Origin: Drosophila miranda
Lineage: Eukaryota > Arthropoda > Insecta > Diptera > Drosophilidae
Direction: 5' to 3'
NCBI RefSeq assembly: GCF_003369915.1
Contig: NC_046674.1
Span: 15,872,001-15,936,000, forward strand
Length of the DNA: 64,000 bases
A model generated the notes under the pieces. It was not told the origin of the DNA and did no database searches. It saw nothing but the letters and a program-made list of their open reading frames with translations. Made by a program: the position numbers and the translations under genes. Shown here one piece after another: positions 47,601 through 60,531 of this stretch. Position 1 is the stretch's first letter; the number at the start of each line of letters is the position of its first letter.

Positions 47601-50600
47601 AAGCGTGTGAAAAATGCTAATTTAGTTCCCACAACCTCCTTCGCCTTATGTTTCTAGTCGAATGCGTTCGTTGTGCCCTGTGCCGGTAAAACAGGGCCAA
47701 CTAACAAGTTGAAGTCGGGTCGGGTGTTGGGAGTTGGCAGTCGGTAAGTAGTCGGGGCTGTGTCTACCTCTAAGTGGATTGTGTCATTCACCTGGCAATT
47801 TCTCTTTCTCTTTGCTCCAGTCTAATAGCAGGAAATATATGTACATCCAAAAAAAATATAAATACCAAAGCCAGATCTCAGCTTAAGGGCACCACGAAAT
47901 TACTTAGAAATTCTTTCAGAGCAATGATGGAGGGAAAATAACTGGAGAGAAATGAAATGAACCCAAAAAAGCTTACAAAGAAAAACAGACCATTAAGCGG
48001 TCGGGAAAACTGCTTTTGGCACTGCTGCCTGCCATGGAGCTAGACAGATTTTTCAAGTTTGCTTTATCCATTCAGCGGGTACTCCGGGAGTGGGGGATCT
48101 AAGAGTTGTTGGGTATATGTATGTATATGGGAGCGGGTCTTGCGCGCACCGACAATTGCAGCACGACCAGAAAGACACGACTCAAAAGCGGGAAGCAAAC
48201 AGACAACCACGGCAACCGCTCCTCCAGCTTTACGAGCGCTACACCCAAAACATACCGACTGCGGTCGCCAACCCGGTGCGCGCTGCATTCCCGTTCCCCT
48301 CTTCAATCTCCATTGCTATGATCGCTGCTTGTATCCCCCACTCTGCAAGCCGCACTATCACTGGTTCCCCTTGCATTGGCGCGTGAGTGACCGTTTCAAC
48401 TTTTCAAACTTATATTTCGGGTTTACACATATTCATACCCTGTAGATGGAGGATGAGGGGGTGTATTGATTTAAATGAAATTAATGCGAATATTTAAGAA
48501 TGCAGAACTTTAGGAAACGAGAAGATATCATTTCCGAAAAAAATACAAAATGAAGGCCACAGTAAATTACGAAACCAATTTCTTTACTTCACTGCACTTA
48601 ATTTTCAACGCTTTTTCGGTGCGATATAAAACACTTATAAAGATTTCAAAGAAGATAACGATCACCAGAGTAATGTGTAAGTGAGCGGGTCAAAGTTACA
48701 ACTCTTTGTTTCACTCGCTCGCCATTTATTTGTGTTTATAGGAATGGGATAAGGGAAAAAGATAAGCAAGGCATAATTGAAGCAATCTATTTTTAATGTA
48801 GTATTTGCAACAACATTTAGTTTTTGAAATTATTTTGAATTAAAATTTAACTTTAATTTCCACTAATTTTATTGTCAGTTTTTCTTCAACGTGGAGAGAT
48901 CTCTCTCTCTACCTATTTATTTATGAAAATATAATCTTATCATGGAATATAAGTTATATGTAGGATATTTTTTAGTCAAGTCACGCTTTGCCAGCCCGTT
49001 CTTACTTGTTTTCTCTTCTCTTTAGGAATTCTGTTGCTCGTATGTACACATGAGTTAAAAAAGTTTTGGTAAGACTTTTTGGGGGAAAAGTGGAAAAGAT
49101 GAATGAACACTGTAATTGCGGGTACGTGCGAGATGTGGAAAAGCTTTTCTTCTTTTCACTTGTCCCATCCCAGCTAACCGATCGTTGCTCGGCGGGGGAG
49201 GATGTGTCTGTAATTGTTGTGGTAGTTACTCTTGCTGTTGATGCGGCAGAAATAATTTGTGATTTCACGCTTCGCGAAGCGTATTTGTTAATATTTGGCT
49301 CTCTATTACACACTGAATATGTTGTTTTTTCAGTTGGATAAAATGAGAAAAACGCCCAATGCAACCGCCATGTGCCAACATTCGGACAATTATTCGTTTG
49401 GTTAGCCACTCCATTCATATGGTATTCGGAATGCGTAATTAAGTACCCATTTTAAATAAATCTTAAGACAAAACTGAAAGGAATTGCTGAATTAATCTAA
49501 AGGTTCATGAAAACCGATTGAATATTCGATTTCAATTAGTCCAAGATTTAATTGTAATCGGGATCCATAAACCAGATGCAGTTTCAGAACTCTCGAACAA
49601 GGAACCTGTACATATCGATTGTAGATTCCCAGGGAATAATGAAGTTATGCAATTCTGGTGATATTCGGCATGGATTTCCCATCTGGAGCTATGAACCAGA
49701 TGCAGTTGGACAATTGCTTCCTGGCTCACAGTTTAGGCAAAGCAATTTTCTTATGGCCTGGCCAGTTTTTTTCAATTGAGCTTTCAAGTGTTTGACTATG
49801 TGTTTTTATGCCTGGCACTTTTGATTTCAAACGCAACAAACGTGTTTTGTATCTCACGGATGCTGCTTGCAAAACGAACCTGCTGAGAGGCCGCTCACCC
49901 AGTCGCAGTCGCAGTCGCAGAGGCAGTCTCAGTTACAGTTACAGCAACAACCCGGCCAGGCCAAGGCGATTTGGCACACGCTCAGCAGCCAGCCCCCAAA
50001 CAACCAGTTAAGACAATGCTCCATCTGATTATGAAGTTGGCGCGCCTGATGAAGTTGCAGTGGCATCAAATTGCAGGCCTCTCCATGTCTATGCATCGCA
50101 TCTGTAACTGGGGACTGGGCCTCTGTGTTAGGGTGTCAACTGTGGAGCAGTGGAGCAGGTGCACCAGTGCAAACAAGATCTGCTCAGTGGGTTGGTTGTT
50201 AAATAATAATTTTTGAGGGAGTGACGGTGACAGGCCTCCCCTATGCTGATTGAGACAAGATTGCCATTTGATTGCTCTCGACTCTCGATTGATTGGCACT
50301 CTCGATCGGGGTAAAAGTGTAAAGTGTTCTAAAGCAAAAGCGAGACTATCTAATGACGGCACCCATTACAAATAATCATCATTACCGGATCTCTGGATCT
50401 GGCTCTGTTGCTACGCACAAACGTGTTCAAATGCATTTCCGCATGTCAACCTATCAGATACATATGTATCTTTGTTTGTTTTTGTTTGTTAATTGATTAC
50501 CAAACTGCATTCTTGGACGATTGCTGGCGAATGCAAACCCCAAAAGCCAGAAACAGAGAAACAGCTGCGATTGTCTGTGGTTTATCGCACACTCTGCCAG

Positions 50601-51758
50601 ATCAGAGAATGCATTTTTTACTGCACTCACATTGTGTAATCGTATGTATATACATATATGAATATGCTCATATCTGAGGCCGATATGCTGTAAACGTGCT
50701 GCTACCATAATAATAATCCAATACCCCGCACAAGGTTGCCTCAAAGTAGGTGGCGTTGTGGTCAGAGCCAACCCAAAAAAAAACTCCTAGCCAAGAAATG
50801 AAAGTCAGCACGGGTAATTTGAGGTATGTCCAAAAGCAAAATTACAAAATTATTATACACTTAAAAAGCCAGCGAAGAGGCAGTATGTGTTCGAATCGAA
50901 GCGGGGATACCCTTTAAAGAAGTTCTTGCTACAAAAAAAAACACTATGTGTGCAGAAAGCAGGGTTTGATTCACTATCTGATTCTAGCAGATTCAAGGCG
51001 GGAGATTCCTTTATGATACTACACTTCTAATAGTTTTAACAGAATTTAATAAAAACTGACTATATCTCAGATATTTCTTCGTTGTATGATCATTTCTGAA
51101 CATAATATTCTGGGCATAGCATTGTTAAGATGTGATTGCATTTTGTCTATTGAGCTCCAAGCGCCCGCCTCTAAAGATTACATTCTTTAGCACTCAGTTA
51201 ATACTTAATCAAATGCTCTACCATCCCCAGGGCCTACCTTCTCATGGCGCTAGTGGGGCTTTATATTTTCAATAACAAAAAACTGTTTCCAGTGAAAGGC
51301 ATCGCATCTCCGCAAACTGCGTGGGAACTGGGCTATTGTTGAACATTGTCTCAATGCTGCAATGAAAGCCATGTAGCAATTTCGTATAAAATTATGAAAC
51401 GTGAAAATGGGCCTCTCCTGGCTCATCGTGCTACTAATTTTAATAAAATGCAGACTATTCCAGTGCCCCAGATCTCGCACAAAGCCCGCGAAAAGAAATT
51501 CTGGATTTACGGACAATGCTACAGCAATAAAAATTGGTCTGGAATTTGTTTTTGTGTAGCACCCACAAATTTGAGATGGCAGTACTTACCTTTCAGCTGG
51601 TAAATGGGACTTCCGACTGGCGTGTTCTCCGACAGGCTGAAGCGGGACATATCTCCTGTTCCGGGCACAAATTGCGGCGGATGATTCAGCAGCTGGGCCA
51701 TGGTGGAGCTCAGCAGCATCAGGGGCAATAGCAGCAGGGGCAGCCCCAGCGGCAACAT
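41681..51758 (-). CDS. Cad74A: Cadherin 74A, large multi-EC-domain cadherin
   Basis: Eight inferred exons on the minus strand (51758-51590, 47376-47012, 46943-45446, 45379-45118, 45051-43431, 43373-43071, 43012-41871, 41807-41681) join in frame to give 1828 aa. A signal peptide (LPLLLLPLMLLSSTMAQ) is followed by about a dozen or more cadherin repeats with calcium-binding motifs such as DREN, DRET, DIDDN, DVNDN, DANDN and LDYE. Then come a membrane-proximal region, one transmembrane helix near the end of exon 7 (WLVFLAALIGLAALISLCTACC) and a short cytoplasmic tail finished by exon 8 (ending SMPAVLYSEPIYGPL). No catenin-binding domain is visible, consistent with a non-classical cadherin, which would act in cell-cell adhesion at the plasma membrane. 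Intron 1 is about 4.2 kb; the others are small. The acceptor before exon 4 is TTAAG. Confidence 0.95.
47377..51589 (-). other. Cad74A first intron
   Basis: Donor AAAG|GTAAGT at 51590/51589 and acceptor CACACAG before 47376. No nested coding gene is supported: the open frames here are short, overlapping and featureless. First introns of this size in fly genes often hold enhancers; no specific site is claimed. Confidence 0.75.
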
Positions 51759-53803
51759 GTTGCCGTTGTTAATTTCAATGCCGTTAGGTATCTGTATCCG
51801 TTAGCTCGCCGAGATTTCGTGGCTGTTTACTCTAGTATTTGGCACATAGATTTTATAGATCGACACAGCTTCGATTTGACTCCGCGCGTAGCTCGTTCTA
51901 GGGGCCTGTGGCTCGTACTGCTGACTGTCAGAAAATGCAAACCAAATTTCTCGTCATTTACTTGGACCGAAACAATAACTTTTTCAATGTTAGCTGCAAC
52001 ACCCGCCCCCAGTTGGCCTTGTCGGCACAATGGTACGAATAATGGAGTGGCAATAGTAGAGATCTTGCTGGAATCTGGCTGAGTCTGCTGTTTTAGTTTG
52101 CTAATCGCAGCCTTGTCGTTTGAACTTTGCCAGCGGCAGTGTGGCTACAGCTTTCAGTACATTTGCCGATGCGCAAAAAAGTGAACAAGACCATTTTCTA
52201 GTCCAGAAGCTGAACAAGAGCTGTAAGACGCTGCGGGAGCGGACAGAAAATTTCACTTTATGCACATGTGAAAAGTAGCACATGATGATGAGGCGACGGC
52301 TGCTGCTGCTGCTGGCTGGGAGTTCCGATCATTGGGCACTTCTTGGCGATTGGCAAACGGCGCGATGATGGCTTTCTTCGCTGGCACACACATACCAGTT
52401 CGCAGGCACACACACATCACGGACGGACAAACACACAACAGACAGGCGGGGAAAGCAGAGGGACCGACGGCGGAAAAGCAAACTAAAGAAGAAAAGAAGG
52501 CTAGCTTCGGGGGCCGAATATTTAGGTACCCTTGCAGATCCGTTGCGGATGGTATAGATATTCGATTTTAGACATGGCTATATCGATACAACATACGGCT
52601 GTTGATGATTATCCATTACACATATTTCGCTGGCTATGTATATAGTCTTCTGGTCAAAATCATCGGCAAGGTTATTAAAATCGGAAATGTCCAAAAGCAG
52701 CCAAGAAACCGAACGCAGAAAAACACACACAGACTCGTTGCTATAATCCGCAGACTCTGAGCCATAGTATAGTCCATGTAGTAGGTATAGGAATACACAT
52801 ATGTATCTACGAGTTCTCGTTTTGGGCAAAAAAAAAAAAACAAAGAGAGGGAGATACCCCGAGAGATAGAGAGAGAGAGAGAGTGAGTGAGTGAGTGAGT
52901 GAGATGGAGCGAAAAAATGCCTTTCTCAGGAAGCGGACCGCTCCTCTGCAAAATGCATATGTAAAATCCTCAGATCTGTAGTTCTGACTGAAGTGCAATT
53001 AGCCTGGGCAAAGCCAGAAAGTACCCTCAGACAATAATTAACACTAATGCCCATTTAAGTCCAGCCATTTCACATTATATTTTGGCTTCGTTTCGCTTTT
53101 GGCCAACAACGCACGCAAAAAAACACACACTCTTAAAACGGCGAATGGATGACGCTAAGGTCCGAAACTTGATCTTGGCCAGGCCGCTAGCGACTTCTTG
53201 TTGTTGCCGTTTTGTATGTTTTTGTATCTTGTATCTGGTGTCTCACTCACGGACGGCGGAATTCGAATTCGAAGCGCGGCAACGTCTGGACGGAGCGACG
53301 CCTGTTTACCTTCTGTCTGGTAGGTGACTCTTACCTGTTGCTGTGGTGCTGCCGCCTCGCCCGTTCTTGGCTCTCAGCTGCTGCCGAGTACTGGTTTCTT
53401 GTTGCTGCCGGCTGGCTTTGGTTTGTGTCCCATTTCGCAAAACGATTGGCAATGGAATGCCTAAGCCGGGACAAACCTAATAGTACTTTTGGGCTTGCGC
53501 AGAAAATGCGCTGCATACTTTTAGGCATATAGGGAACACGAATCAAGCCTTCAGGTTTCAGCGGCGCACTGCTTGAACCAAAGCTTCAGGTTTAGTAAAA
53601 TACCTGCTTGCAGGCTCATTTAAAGAAAAAAGAACCAAGCCTTCAGGTTTCAGCAAGGCACTGTTTTGTTCAATGGATGAGTCGATGAATGCCCTCATAC
53701 TATTTTTGTTGAATATGTTTGTAATAGAAACCATTTATAATGATTTAACTTCTACATTAACTGAAGAATAAAAAAAAAGTGATACAGCTAATACAGTTAA
53801 TGG
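51759..53803. other. Region between Cad74A start and the next gene
   Basis: No gene seen. It holds the Cad74A 5' flank, CAC/CACA-rich tracts (52385-52445) and a GA/GAGT microsatellite (52859-52905). No convincing TATA/Inr pair was found near the Cad74A ATG, so a 5' UTR intron or TATA-less promoter is possible. Confidence 0.5.
52859..52905. repeat. GA / GAGT microsatellite
   Basis: A run of GA dinucleotides passes into about six GAGT tetramers. GAGA tracts can bind GAGA factor, and the Cad74A start codon lies about 1.1 kb away, but no function is shown. Confidence 0.85.
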
Positions 53804-56395
53804 TTAGAGGGCATCGTCCACGTGGAATTGTATCAGATCCTCGACGGGAAAGCGGAAGAGAGATGCTGTCTGTGCCTCGGCCGCCAGTTGCTCGATATTG
53901 GCGTTCTTTTGGTACCGAAAGTGCTCATCCATAGGGTGATGCCCCTGCGCCCTGTGGTGGCGATGATCGGTCCGGTGGCTGACAAGAGAGGCTGGATGTG
54001 GCGCCTCTGGCAAGTCGGCGGCCACAATCGGATGCTCGAAGTCGATGAGGGGCATGTGGTCGCTGCGAGAGATGGAACTGGAGCGATTCACTTGCGGTTG
54101 ATGATGCTGCTGGGTTTGATTAAGAGATATCTGCTGTGACGGCTGCTGTTGCTGATGATGGTGTTGCGGATGAGTGGCTGCCGGTGTTGCAGAGCCATTG
54201 CCTGCCTGACGCGGCTCGATGGGGCTCGGGGGATTGGGTGGGGGCAGATCACTCGAGTAGATCGTGTTCCGATTCAAGTTGTTGTTGTAAAACGGATTCG
54301 TGGAAGCGCGTATTGTCGCCGTGGGCTTCTGCTTGGGAAAGACATTCAGATGGAGCATAATGGGGCTCGTGTGAGACTCTATAGACTGAGACTCCATCGC
54401 CTGACCCTGTCCCTGAACTTGACCCAGAGCCTGAACGTGAGCCAAGCCCTGACCTTGTGGATAGCCATGGCTGTGGCCCTGCCAATGACTCTGGCCCTGA
54501 TTTTGTCCTTGCGCCAGGCTATGTCCATAAGCCGGGCCATGTCCATAGATGGCCTCATCGGGATGCACGCTCTTGGGAGGCGGAAATTTGTGGGCCTGAG
54601 ACTGATAGAGAGCTTGCTGCTGGCTAAGTCGCGGGGCCTGGTCGGGGAAGGATATTTGCATGTGGCCTGGATGGGGCGCCTGGGTGGGGAATTTGAATGG
54701 CGTCTGGTAGACGCCGGGACCCAGATGCTGGTAGGCGGCGGCCGTGGTTCCAGTCAGTGCTGCCGGCGAAGGCATCGCGTACTCCTGCTGGAAAGGATTG
54801 CGGAGTACTGAAGCGGGACGCGAGGGAGGCATCACCGGATAGATGTCCAGATTCAGCTTGAAGGGAATGCGCTTATGCAGCGGCTGTCGTGTGGCATTTA
54901 GGCCGAGCACTGGCTGTGGCAGGTGCTGGCCAAAAGGATCGGCCACGTAGTGCTGCTGACTGCCGTGCTCCAGGAGGAGATTGTGGTTGCCCTGGGTCAA
55001 CTGTTGCTGCTGCTGCTGGTGCTGCTGGTTCTGGTGCTTTTTCTTATTCTTCTTCTTGGACACGTTCTTGTTGGGTGTTAGCTGCTGCATGGCCAGCAAA
55101 TTGATGTCCTGCGGGGAGCGTGGCTTGTATGGATACAACTGATCAATGGCCACGCGCTGGTGGGACATCACTCCCGGGCCGTACCACTGCATGGGCATTG
55201 GCATGGCCATCGGCATGGACATGGACATGGGCATTGGCATTGGCATTGGCATGTGGCCCATTGATATAGGCAATGGGATGCTGAACTGCATCTGCTTCTT
55301 GTTCCGCTTGCTGCGAAAAAAGTTCCCGATACCGCTGCTCTTAAGGTTCTTGAAGCTTCCAGCAATATGGAGGCCCGTGGGCATCATCACCATCGGTGGC
55401 AGCTTGCTTGGACCCAACCCATTTATGTGTAGGTGCTGCAGGATGTCCTGGATGTTGTTCACCTCTGGCCGCGGGCGTTGCTCCCTCTCCGCCTCGCCCT
55501 TGGTGAACTGTTCGGGCATGGGACCGTCGTAGGGAAAGTGGAAGGGTTTCGGCTTAAAGTCTTCCCGCATGGCCAGAGTGCCCGGCGTCTCGGAATAGTG
55601 GCGCCTCAGCAGGGACGTTGAGGGCGGCGGCGGTGGAGAGCCGGACATCTGGGGGTGGTGCGTGTCCTGGGTGGCTAGGCGAGGCGGGCGGGGCATCTGA
55701 TCGCGCAGCACGCCACGAAGAGGTGTCATGGTCGCTGATCGCTTGGGCAGGCGCTCGTAGACATGCCCATCGTCAACATCGTTACCCGAGGTGGCGTGTG
55801 GGGCCCGTCTCGCTTTCGTGCGCCATGTTCCGTAGATGGGCGCAGGGGCGGGTGCGACGTGGTCGGCACGCTCCAATAAGTAGGCGGTTTCGCCAACAGC
55901 TCCCGTGGCATGCATCTGTTGCAGATGCAGCTGCAACTGCTGCTGCTGTTGCCGTAGATACTCTTGCTGCTGCTCGTGCTGCAGTTGCTGTAACTTGGCA
56001 CGCATCTTCTCGATGTCGCTGCTGCTTTGGATCTGGCTCTGGTTCTGATTCAGGCCCAGGCTCTGGGTCTCCCTGTCGCTGGGTGTCGTCTCTGCTGTGG
56101 ACTCAATGTCGTTGAGTGGTTGCAGTGGTTGTTGCTGGTGTTGATACAGAGCTGCTGTGGAGGCGACCTTAACTACCATGAGAGACATCTGCAAGAAATA
56201 AAAGGAAAGCTCGATTGCCAAATCCTATACATACTCCCACCGGAAGAACAGAAGAACCCAACATGTACGTACAATTGTGTGGACGAATAACAGGCCCATA
56301 ATCCAGTGACTGCCCCTGGTTGTGGCTAGAAGAATGCCAGGACTCTGCCGCGTTCTATACTCGTTATCTCCTGTTGGGGCTGGCTGCATGGACAT
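53804..56395 (-). CDS. Gln/His/Met-rich protein with N-terminal hydrophobic segment, unrecognised
   Basis: Two inferred exons, 56395-56273 and 56188-53804, encode about 835 aa. The donor GTACGT and acceptor TTGCAG bound an 84-nt intron; exon 2 begins directly with ATG, so a shorter product starting there is possible. Joining the exons produces a hydrophobic segment at about residues 30-55 (WIMGLLFVHTI, then MSLMVVKVASTAA), usable as a signal anchor or late signal peptide; this supports the two-exon model. Downstream the protein is low-complexity: a Q-rich coiled-coil-like stretch (KLQQLQHEQQQEYLRQ), Arg/Pro segments, an MP-repeat run (PMPMPMPMSMSMPMAMPMPM), a Lys/Gln-rich patch (KKKNKKKHQNQQ), His/Gly-Gln repeats and an acidic end (VEDLIQFHVDDAL). 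No enzyme domain is visible. It lies on the same strand as Cad74A, upstream of it. Confidence 0.75.
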
Positions 56396-57579
56396 CTTTC
56401 CGGAACTTGGTGGCTGCTGCTCGAACCGCTCGGCTTGCCTATCGCTCTGTGAATGTGGGCACCTGGCGCGACTTCTGCCTCATCGCGGATCGCAACGATG
56501 ACTGTCTGCAGTTGGGCGCTAGCAGCGCCTAAAAAGTTGCCGCAGATATAGATATATAAATATCAGCGAGTGGCGACCGCTTAATTAGAAAGTTTAATAG
56601 AGTTTGCGCCTGCGAAAGCAAAATACTTGCACAAGTACACAAATAAATTAATTGCTGAGGCGCCTTCGTGCTGCCGGCATGTGCAAAAGAAAGAGATATT
56701 AAAAAACGCATTGACCATGAAACGCTCAAGATCGCAGTGAAATGACTAGAAATCCAAGTTGACTGCTAAACAATCCGAAGTGCTCATGCCCTGGCGGATA
56801 GAAATCTCCATTTTTCAGTCGCTCATGGATTCCTAAAGAGTAAGACCTCGAAAGGGAGGAGATCTTTACCGAATGCCGTGATAAGAGTAAGTTTAAATTA
56901 TACATTGGGTATACAAAGAGACACTAATTTCTGTCAGAAAAACTAAAACCAAAAAAAAGAGGATAGAAGTTAGTGTATGGAACAAACATCCAACAAAGTC
57001 GTAGAGGCCAACATTTTCGAAACCCTCCATAGATGTAAAGCTAACAAGACCACGAGATCTCCCGGACATGATCTGGGCTCATTTCCCGTTGTCCAATTGA
57101 TGGGATGGAAGAGAAAATGCGTGGAAATATTCGAAAATCTTATTTTATTGTTCAGGTTTTCAGCAATCCGAATAAAGGTTTATTTAATCGTAATATAGAG
57201 CTATATAGTCTTGAGCTTGTGTGCTTGACTGTTATAGGCAACAGACAGACACACGTCGATCGATAGCGTTGGTAGAACATAGCAAGAGTTGGATAGACTT
57301 TTAGCCGTACAACATAGGTACACCGTATAGAAACAATGATCCCCAGTTGTATGAGTATGCGATTCATTAATTACAAAAATACGAATACAAAAAAAAACAA
57401 ACAATTTTCGTCCTTGCTGGCGCCTCCAGTGGTTCCTAGCACTCACAAGCACTAGCACCCCCGAAGCGTTGAAGTATCGTTACACTGTATTGACTAGATC
57501 TACAATATCTAGCCCTAGACATATAGTAGCTATTGCGCTGCCAGAGACGCTCTCTGACCTCTTAGATCTCCTTCGAGAT
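56396..57579. other. Spacer upstream of the Gln-rich gene
   Basis: No supportable gene. It includes the 5' flank of the gene at 53804-56395 and the 3' flank of the Pro/Thr-repeat gene. No clear poly(A) signal was found close to the stop at 57582. Confidence 0.5.
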
Positions 57580-60393
57580 CTAGAAGTCGAAGGGGATGTT
57601 GGGCTTAGGGTACTGGTAGCCCTGGTGCTTGGTCGTCTGTGGGGGCACACTAGCTCTTGTCGGGGGTGGGATGTAGATGGTGGTCTTGCGGGTGGGTGGT
57701 GGCGTGGGTGGACGGGTCACGCGGGTGGTGACGGGCGGCAGGTATGTGGTGGGCGGGCGAGTGGGTGGACGGGTTGGGGGAGGGGTAGGTGGCCGGGTTG
57801 GGGGAGGAGTTGGTGGACGAGTTGGTGGCCTGGTTGGTGGAGGAGTGGGGGGCAGGTACGTTGGTGGGGGAGTAGGTGGGCGAGTGGGTGGACGAGTTGG
57901 GGGCCTAGTTGGTGGCTGGGTGGTGCGTACTGGGGGACGTGTGGTTGCTGGTGGTGCAGGCTTGTTTGTAGGTGGCAGGTAGGTTGGTGCAGGAGTAGTG
58001 GCGCGAGTCGGGGGCCTAGTTGGAGGACGAGTAGGTGGTGGGGTGGGTGGGCGAGTTGGGGGAGGAGTGGGTGGACGAGTCGGGGGACGAGTTGGTGGTG
58101 GAGTTGGGGGCCGAGTTGGTGGCCTGGTTGGTGGTGGAGTGGGAGGGAGGTATGTTGGTGGAGGAGTGGGTGGACGAGTGGGTGGGCGAGTTGGTGGCCT
58201 GGTAGGAGGCTGAGTGGTGCGTACTGGAGGACGGGTGGTTGCTGGTGGTGCAGGCTTGTTCGTGGGGGGCAAGTACGTAGGTGCTGGGGTGCTGGATGGG
58301 CGTCTTGTGGGTGGGATAGTAGCCCTCGTTGGAGGTGGAGTGCGGATAGTCGGTGGTGGAGTGCGCACAGTTGGGGGTGGAGTGCGTACTGTAGGGGGTG
58401 GAGTGCGTACTGTGGGGGGTGGAGTACGACGAGTAGTAGCTGGTGGTGCTGGCTTGTTCGTGGGTGGCAGGTACGTAGGTGCGGGAGTTGTGGCCCTGGT
58501 TGGGGGCTTGGTTGGAGGACGAGTCGGAGGACGAGTCGGGGGCAGAGTTGGTGGTGGTGTACGTCTGGTCACTGGAGTTGGGGGGCGAGTGGGTGGCCTG
58601 GTTGGTGGTGGAGTGGGAGGGAGGTATGTGGGTGGGGGAGTGGGTGGCCGAGTTGGTGGCCTGGTTGGGGGACGGGTTGGCGGCCTGGTAGGAGGCTGAG
58701 TGGTGCGTACTGGAGGACGGGTAGTTGCTGGTGGTGCAGGCTTGTTCGTGGGGGGCAAGTACGTTGGTGCAGGAGTGGATTGGCGGGTTGGGGGAGGAGT
58801 AGGTGGCCTTGTTGGAGGCCTAGTTGGTGGAGGAGTGGGTGGCCGTGTTGGTGGAGGAGTGGGTGGCCGTGTTGGGGGTGGAGTTGGGGGACGAGTTGGT
58901 GGCCTGGTTGGTGGTGGAGTGGGTGGGAGGTATGTTGGTGGAGGAGTCGGTGGACGAGTGGGTGGGCGGGTTGGTGGCCTGGTAGGAGGCTGAGTGGTGC
59001 GTACTGGAGGACGGGTGGTAGCTGGTGGTGCTGGCTTGTTTGTGGGTGGCAAGTAAGTGGGCGCAGGAGTAGTTGCTCGAGTTGTAGCCCTAGTTGGGGG
59101 CTTGGTTGCTGGCCTGGTGGGTGGTGGTGGAGGTCTGCGGGTGGTTGGGGGAGCAGTGGGTGGCAGATATGTTGGAGGTGGAGTCGGTGGGCGAGTTGGA
59201 GGCCTTGTTGGTGGTGGTGTTGGTGGGCGTGTTGGAGGGGGTGTGGGTGGGCGAGTTGGGGGCCTGGTAGGAGGCTGAGTGGTGCGCACTGGTGGTCGTG
59301 TGGTTGCTGGAGGTGCTGGCTTGTTGGTGGGTGGCAAGTAGGTTGGTGCTGGAGTGGACGCACGTGTTGGTGGTGCAGTTGGAGGACGAGTCGCTGGCCT
59401 GGTTGGAGGTGGGGTCCTTGGCGGTGGAGGTGGTGGAGGCGCACGAGTGGTTGCTGGTGGTGCTGGCTTGTTTGTGGGCGGCAGATAAGTTGCTGGAGGA
59501 CGAGTCGCTGGCCTGGTTGGGGGAGGTGTTGGAGCACGAGTTGGTGGCCTTGTTGGGGGTGGAGTCCTTGGCGGTGGTGGAGGAGGAGGCACACGAGTGG
59601 TTGCCGGTGGGGCAGGCTTGTTTGTGGGTGGCAGATAAGTTGCTGGAGGACGAGTCGCTGGCCTGGTTGGGGGAGGTGTTGGAGGACGAGTTGGTGGCCT
59701 TGTTGGGGGGGGAGTCCTTGACGGTGGTGGTGGTGGAGGCGCACGAGTGGTTGCTGGTGGTGCTGGCTTGTTTGTGGGTGGCAGATAAGTTGCTGGAGGA
59801 CGAGTCGCTGGCCTGGTTGGGGGAGGTGTTGGAGCACGAGTTGGTGGCCTTGTTGGGGGTGGAGTCCTTGGCGGTGGTGGAGGAGGAGGCACACGAGTGG
59901 TTGCCGGTGGGGCAGGCTTGTTTGTGGGTGGCAGATACGTTGCTGGAGGACGAGTCGCTGGCCTGGTTGGGGGAGGAGTTGGAGGACGAGTTGGTGGCCT
60001 TGTTGGGGGTGGTGTCCTTGGCGGTGGTGGTGGTGGAGGCACTCGAGTAGTGGCCGGTGGTGCTGGCTTATTGGTAGGAGGCAAGTACGTGGCTGGCACG
60101 CGCGTCACCGGGGGCCTCGTCGTTGGAGGACGGGTCACCGGAGGCCTCGTCGTGGGCGGACGGGTGTAGGGCGCCTCAGTGGTGCGAGGGGGCAGATCGA
60201 ACGGCACCTTCGGCGTGGGGTAGAAGTACCCGTCGGCGTCACGGACCTTGCGCTGTAATGGACGGACTCGTTAGTCGGGAATCTGCTTCAGTGGTGGGTT
60301 TTCGGGGGGGTGGGGTTTACTTACCACATGCGTGTCGGCCGTTGTGGTGGCCACCGCCACAGCGCAGAGCGCCAAGACGTAGAGTGCACTTCT
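57580..60393 (-). CDS. Secreted Pro/Thr-repeat protein with PFD end motifs (CG13731-like)
   Basis: Exon 60393-60325 encodes a signal peptide (RSALYVLALCAVAVATTTA) with phase-0 junctions at both ends. Exon 60252-57580 continues in frame for 890 codons. The first ~15 mature residues contain GYFYPTPKVPFDLP and the last ones GYQYPKPNIPFDF, so related PFD motifs bracket the repeat domain. Between them are ~850 residues of PTRPPT/PPPTRPP repeats, punctuated many times by TYLPPTNKPAPPATTR. It is presumably extracellular, with many Thr sites for O-glycosylation, perhaps a matrix, cuticle or mucin-like protein. The composition recalls D. melanogaster CG13731, but I cannot confirm the name. No ATG lies in the signal-peptide exon: initiation must come from an upstream exon I could not place confidently (see findings), so the 5' end is incomplete. 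Copy number of the repeats may vary or be mis-assembled. Confidence 0.82.
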
Positions 60394-60531
60394 CTGTGGG
60401 GAAAGGGAAAGGAGACTCGGTTAAGAATAAGTAGAGATAAATCGAGATGCATGGCTTCTCGGTCGTAGTGCTCGTAGTGCTTGTGGCAGAGGTTCAAGTG
60501 TCTCCGACTAACAACTGGCTCTAACGAGCGG

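Noticed and set aside
57469-59721. Long plus-strand open frame (about 750 codons, Trp/Gly/Ser-rich) opposite the Pro/Thr-repeat gene.
   Set aside because: It is the antisense of a period-3 repeat, with no signal, ATG context or splice support; the minus strand has the signal peptide and the PFD end motifs.
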